A stretch of DNA of 63,752 nucleotides from Anaerolineales bacterium (GTDB lineage Bacteria; Chloroflexota; Anaerolineae; Anaerolineales; Villigracilaceae): positions 1 to 63,752 of the forward strand of contig JADLBX010000010.1 in NCBI GenBank assembly GCA_020847435.1, given 5' to 3'. The position numbers were made by a program, and so were the translations under genes. The notes beneath the pieces are model-generated. The model was not told where the DNA came from and did not search any database. It was given only the letters and a program-made list of their open reading frames with translations. Each line of letters starts with the position of its first letter. Position 1 is the stretch's first letter. Of the stretch, positions 60,958 to 63,752 are shown in pieces.

Positions 60958-61680
60958 CTACGAAGTTCGTCCCTCCGCCGCCTCGACAAACTTCCTGAAC
61001 AAATTTCTCGTCGGTTCCTGATCGGTCAGCCATTCAGGGTGCCATTGCACGGCGAGACCGAAGGGATGGTCGGGCAGTTCCACCGCTTCCACCACCCCAT
61101 CGGGAGCGTAACCTGCCACACGAAGAGCGGGCGCAATGTCTTTTAGCCCTTGGTGGTGATGGCTGTTGACGCGCACGATCGGCTCGCCCAGTACATCTGC
61201 AAAGCGTGTGCCTTCTTCGATCTTCACTTGATGCACCAACACGTGCCGCATGTTGCCGGGATACGAATGATCGAGCGCGTTGGGAAATTGATCGGGCAAA
61301 TGCGTGTACAACGTCCCGCCGAGCGCGACATTGACGACTTGGCATCCACGGCAGATGCCGAGGAAGGGTTTGCCATCGTCTGCCACGGCACGCGCCAACT
61401 TCAATTCGAGAGAATCGCGTTGTGGCTCCACATCCGAAATACGCGGATGGGCGTCACCGGCGAAATGGTCGAGGGCAACGTCGCCGCCGCCGGAAAGCAG
61501 AATCCCATCGAGGCGCGCGTACAATACGTCCCAGCCGTCGTCCGCGATCAACGAGGGAATCAACACCGGTACGCCGCCGGCTTGTATCACCGCGTCCGCA
61601 TACGCCTTTTGCAGGACAATGCGCGGTTGCCCATATTCGTTATCCGATAAATGCGTGGTAATTCCAATGACTGGCTTCAT
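60958..61680 (-). CDS. Class I glutamine amidotransferase-like hydrolase (PuuD type)
   Basis: This 240-residue protein starts KPVIGITTHLSD. It contains GILLSGGGDVALDHFAG, the nucleophile motif PFLGICRGCQVVNVALGGTL (Cys in GICRG), and the catalytic His in AVQWHPEW. These match gamma-glutamyl-GABA hydrolase and related peptidase C26 enzymes. The substrate is not certain, since no putrescine pathway genes are nearby. A degraded copy of its last ~65 bases is at 60452-60516. Confidence 0.9.
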   Translation of the reverse strand: MKPVIGITTHLSDNEYGQPRIVLQKAYADAVIQAGGVPVLIPSLIADDGWDVLYARLDGILLSGGGDVALDHFAGDAHPRISDVEPQRDSLELKLARAVADDGKPFLGICRGCQVVNVALGGTLYTHLPDQFPNALDHSYPGNMRHVLVHQVKIEEGTRFADVLGEPIVRVNSHHHQGLKDIAPALRVAGYAPDGVVEAVELPDHPFGLAVQWHPEWLTDQEPTRNLFRKFVEAAEGRTS

Positions 61681-61691
61681 GCCCCTATTGT

Positions 61692-61730
61692 AAAAGACCC
61701 CAAAGGTTTTGAAAACCTTTGGGGTCTTTT
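61692..61730. terminator. Perfect palindrome after rplS (probable bidirectional terminator)
   Basis: 19-base arms (AAAAGACCCCAAAGGTTTT and its complement) around a single G; either strand ends in TTTT. It lies 3 bases past the rplS stop and just before the puuD-like start. The AGACC...GGTCT outline resembles the element at 6317-6349, so it may also belong to a dispersed family. Confidence 0.75.
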
Positions 61731-61733
61731 CGT

Positions 61734-62087
61734 TTAGTTATCGAACTTCTGCTTGAGGCGGGCAGATTTACCCGTGCGCCCGCGCATGAAATACAACTGC
61801 GCCCGGCGGACCTGGTTGTGGCGTTCGACCACGACCTTGTCCACGCGCGGCGAGCGGAGCAGGAACGTGCGCTCCACGCCGACGCCGTTGGACGCCACGC
61901 GTCGAACCGTGATGGACTGCTCGGTCCCGCCCTTCCTCATGCGGATGACCGTGCCTTTGAACTCCTGCACACGTTCGCGTTCGCCTTCCTTGATCTTCAC
62001 ATGTACACTAACCGAATCGCCAGACTGGATTTCCGGCACTTTTTCATTCTTTTTGGCTTCGAGAGCCTTGAGGATCTGCTGTGACAT
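61734..62087 (-). CDS. rplS: 50S ribosomal protein L19
   Basis: This 117-residue protein from MSQQILKALEAK has the family signature FKGTVIRMRKGGTEQSITVR and ends RAQLYFMRGRTGKSARLKQK. L19 sits at the interface of the 30S and 50S subunits. The longer frame to 62189 starts within repeat DNA, and an AAGGAAGA ribosome site supports the shorter start. Usual neighbours trmD and rimM are not here. Confidence 0.95.
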   Translation of the reverse strand: MSQQILKALEAKKNEKVPEIQSGDSVSVHVKIKEGERERVQEFKGTVIRMRKGGTEQSITVRRVASNGVGVERTFLLRSPRVDKVVVERHNQVRRAQLYFMRGRTGKSARLKQKFDN

Positions 62088-62124
62088 TCTTTCTTCCTTA
62101 CAGTGGTTTTTTGAGCGACGGCGG

Positions 62125-62153
62125 ATTATAGCATGGCTTTTCAGGCTGGACAA
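62125..62153 (-). promoter_or_regulatory. Promoter of rplS
   Basis: On the minus strand: TTGTCC (62148-62153), 17-base spacer, perfect TATAAT (62125-62130), about 37 bases before the rplS ATG. Confidence 0.75.
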
Positions 62154-62175
62154 GCGGAGATTTATAACAACTTCA

Positions 62176-62235
62176 GCCACAGAGTTCACAGAGATTTTGA
62201 GTTTTATTTCTCAGAGTCTCAGTGATCTCTGTGGC
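62176..62235. repeat. CACAGAG-type palindrome between rplS and fabF
   Basis: GCCACAGAG and its complement CTCTGTGGC close a 60-base element with inner TCACAGAGA/TCAGAGTCTCAGTGA segments. It is related to the element at 17951-18004. Confidence 0.6.
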
Positions 62236-62242
62236 TAAATTA

Positions 62243-63478
62243 CTACGAATACTTCCGGATCGCCAGCACCGCGTTATGCCCGCCAAAGCCGAAGGCGTTA
62301 CTGACGGCAAGCGAGATTTTCTTCTCGCGCGCCTTGTTTGGGATGTAATCCAGATCACAATCCGGGTCGGGCGTCTCGTAGTGGATCGTCGGCGGCAGGA
62401 CGCCCTCGCGCACCGCCCGTACGCAAAAGATTGCCTCCAACGCACCGGTCGCGCCGAGCATGTGCCCGGTCATGGACTTTGTTGACGAAATGGGAATCTG
62501 ATACGCCAACTCGCCGAACGCGCCTTTGATCACCATCGTCTCCGATTTATCGTTCAACGGCGTACCGGTCCCGTGCGCGTTGATGTAGCCGACCTCGTCC
62601 ACGTTGGCGCCCGCCGACTGGAGCGCCATCCGAATGGCGGCGGCTCCGCCCTCCCCTTTTTCGTGAGGCGCCGTGATGTGATACGCGTCCGCCGTCGCGC
62701 CATAGCCCGCGAGTTCCGCGTAGATCTGCGCGCCGCGCGCCTGCGCGTGAGATTCGGTTTCCAACACCAAGACTGCCGCGCCTTCGCCCATCACCAACCC
62801 GTCGCGGTTTTTATCGAACGGCTGCGGCGTCATCGAGTAATCGCCGTCGCGCCGCGACATCGCCCCGATGCGGTCGAAGGCGCCCACGCCCACCGAGCAG
62901 ATCGTCGCCTCCGACGCGCCCGCCAGCGCCGCGTCGATCATCCCGGCTTTCAACATCATAAACGCGATGCCGATCCCATCTGACCCCGAAGCGCATGCCG
63001 AAGCCACCGACAACGCGGGCCCCTTGAGCCCATAATCTATCGCGGCAAGTCCCGCCGCGCCGTTCGACATCAACATCGGGATCAAAAACGGGCTGATGCG
63101 CCGCGGTCCGTCTTTTTGATTCGTGATCACCGCCTCTTCAAGCGAAGTAATCCCGCCGATCGCTGAAGAAACCAGAACGCCGATGCGCCCGGCGTTTTTT
63201 TCATTGATCGCCAAGCCAGAGTCTTGCAATGCGTCTTTCACCGCCGCCGCGCCGAGCGCCTCGAAGCGGTCGCGCCGCCGCGCTTCCTTCACATCCATGT
63301 AATTTTCTGGCTTGAAATTCTTGACCTCTGCCGCAAAATGAACGTTATGAGGCGCGGAATCAAACAGCGTGATCGGGCCCACGCCCGAAACCCCGTTCAG
63401 CGCGTTACGCCACGATTCCTCGACCGTCAGCCCAAGAGGGTTGACCGTCCCCATCCCTGTGATCACAATTTTTTCCAT
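62243..63478 (-). CDS. fabF: 3-oxoacyl-[acyl-carrier-protein] synthase II
   Basis: This 411-residue protein has the KAS II triad: nucleophile Cys in SVASACASGSDGIG, His in NAHGTGTPLND and His in STKSMTGHMLGATG. The start MEKIVITGMGTVNPLGLTVE and late FGFGGHNAVL are typical. It condenses malonyl-ACP with acyl-ACP for chain elongation. It is separate from acpP (7378-7611), unlike the common acpP-fabF pairing. Length is normal (about 410-415). Confidence 0.95.
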   Translation of the reverse strand: MEKIVITGMGTVNPLGLTVEESWRNALNGVSGVGPITLFDSAPHNVHFAAEVKNFKPENYMDVKEARRRDRFEALGAAAVKDALQDSGLAINEKNAGRIGVLVSSAIGGITSLEEAVITNQKDGPRRISPFLIPMLMSNGAAGLAAIDYGLKGPALSVASACASGSDGIGIAFMMLKAGMIDAALAGASEATICSVGVGAFDRIGAMSRRDGDYSMTPQPFDKNRDGLVMGEGAAVLVLETESHAQARGAQIYAELAGYGATADAYHITAPHEKGEGGAAAIRMALQSAGANVDEVGYINAHGTGTPLNDKSETMVIKGAFGELAYQIPISSTKSMTGHMLGATGALEAIFCVRAVREGVLPPTIHYETPDPDCDLDYIPNKAREKKISLAVSNAFGFGGHNAVLAIRKYS

Positions 63479-63752
63479 TCAGCCTCACAATTCTTGATGA
63501 TTCAACTCGTGCAATTTTAACACCGCATCTTGAGCATCGTCACGGACTTCAACGCGCTTCACTCCACGGGATGACTGATTCGGCTTGGCAACTTAATCCG
63601 CGCTTCGCCGCCTCTCCCTTTGGGATTCAGGGGCGGACAGGGTTGAGTCTCGGCTTGATTTCTTGAACCGCCAAGCCCGCTAAGGGCGCCAAGTCTTAAT
63701 TCTTTCTTTGCGTTCTTCGCGCTCTTGGCGGTAAATCTTATGACCTGTCCGC
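63479..63752. other. Intergenic region before fabF, no gene, nested inverted repeats
   Basis: I see no credible gene in these 274 bases. ACCGCCAAG at 63667-63675 pairs with CTTGGCGGT at 63724-63732. Outside it GCGGACAGG (63633-63641) pairs with CCTGTCCGC (63744-63752), which reaches the window edge. This looks like a dispersed palindromic element that may continue beyond the window. Confidence 0.6.

Noticed and set aside
1-63752. Prophage or integrative element
   Set aside because: No integrase, phage structural, conjugation or transposase genes were seen; the tRNA-Gly has no partial 3' repeat nearby suggestive of an attachment site.

Overview
This window looks like chromosomal DNA of a Chloroflexota bacterium, most likely class Anaerolineae. 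That placement is inferred from gene content: a very large GAF sensor family, an FMN-dependent type 2 IPP isomerase, an AapJQMP amino-acid importer, TrmFO, and many intergenic palindromes. No rRNA or other decisive marker is present. Both strands are densely coded, with many 1-8 nt overlaps between neighbouring genes.

Layout. 1-870: end of a truncated gene, a tiny zinc-ribbon gene and a DUF4258/YgiT-type toxin-antitoxin pair. 888-5087: two half-ABC exporters that probably form a heterodimer, separated by a GIY-YIG gene lying between two related ~135-bp palindromic repeats. 5179-9347: sucCD, acpP, type 2 IPP isomerase and a Doc-type toxin-antitoxin pair. 9365-13734: aapP, aapM, aapQ and aapJ on the minus strand. 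13936-19784: a choline-kinase-like phosphotransferase, a four-helix-bundle (S23/IVP-like) gene bracketed by inverted arrays of 23-bp repeats, a dimethylglycine/sarcosine dehydrogenase-like enzyme, a HAD hydrolase, a polyprenyl diphosphate synthase and tRNA-Gly(CCC).

19903-49257 is the centrepiece: about 29 kb of tightly packed co-directional genes. It holds two stand-alone receiver proteins, ten paralogous GAF sensors (one soluble, nine membrane-bound, none with an output domain), an orphan ParA-type ATPase, one soluble 1545-residue hybrid histidine kinase (GAF/PAS/HisKA/HATPase/REC/REC), a threonine synthase fused to a receiver domain, and an EamA transporter. I suggest the ten sensors feed one shared kinase, perhaps by pairing of incomplete GAF modules, that ParA positions the assembly, and that receivers including the enzyme-linked one carry the output. 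This is inference from architecture and gene order; I know of no described system with this composition.

49350-63752: murI; a minus-strand group (small membrane protein, hflX, sensor kinase, M28 peptidase, trmFO); a second signalling operon (GAF kinase, REC-GAF kinase, OmpR-type regulator); a RidA-family gene beside a decayed copy of the 3' end of the neighbouring puuD-like gene; rplS; and fabF. Several -10 boxes lie only 6-8 nt before start codons, which suggests leaderless transcripts.
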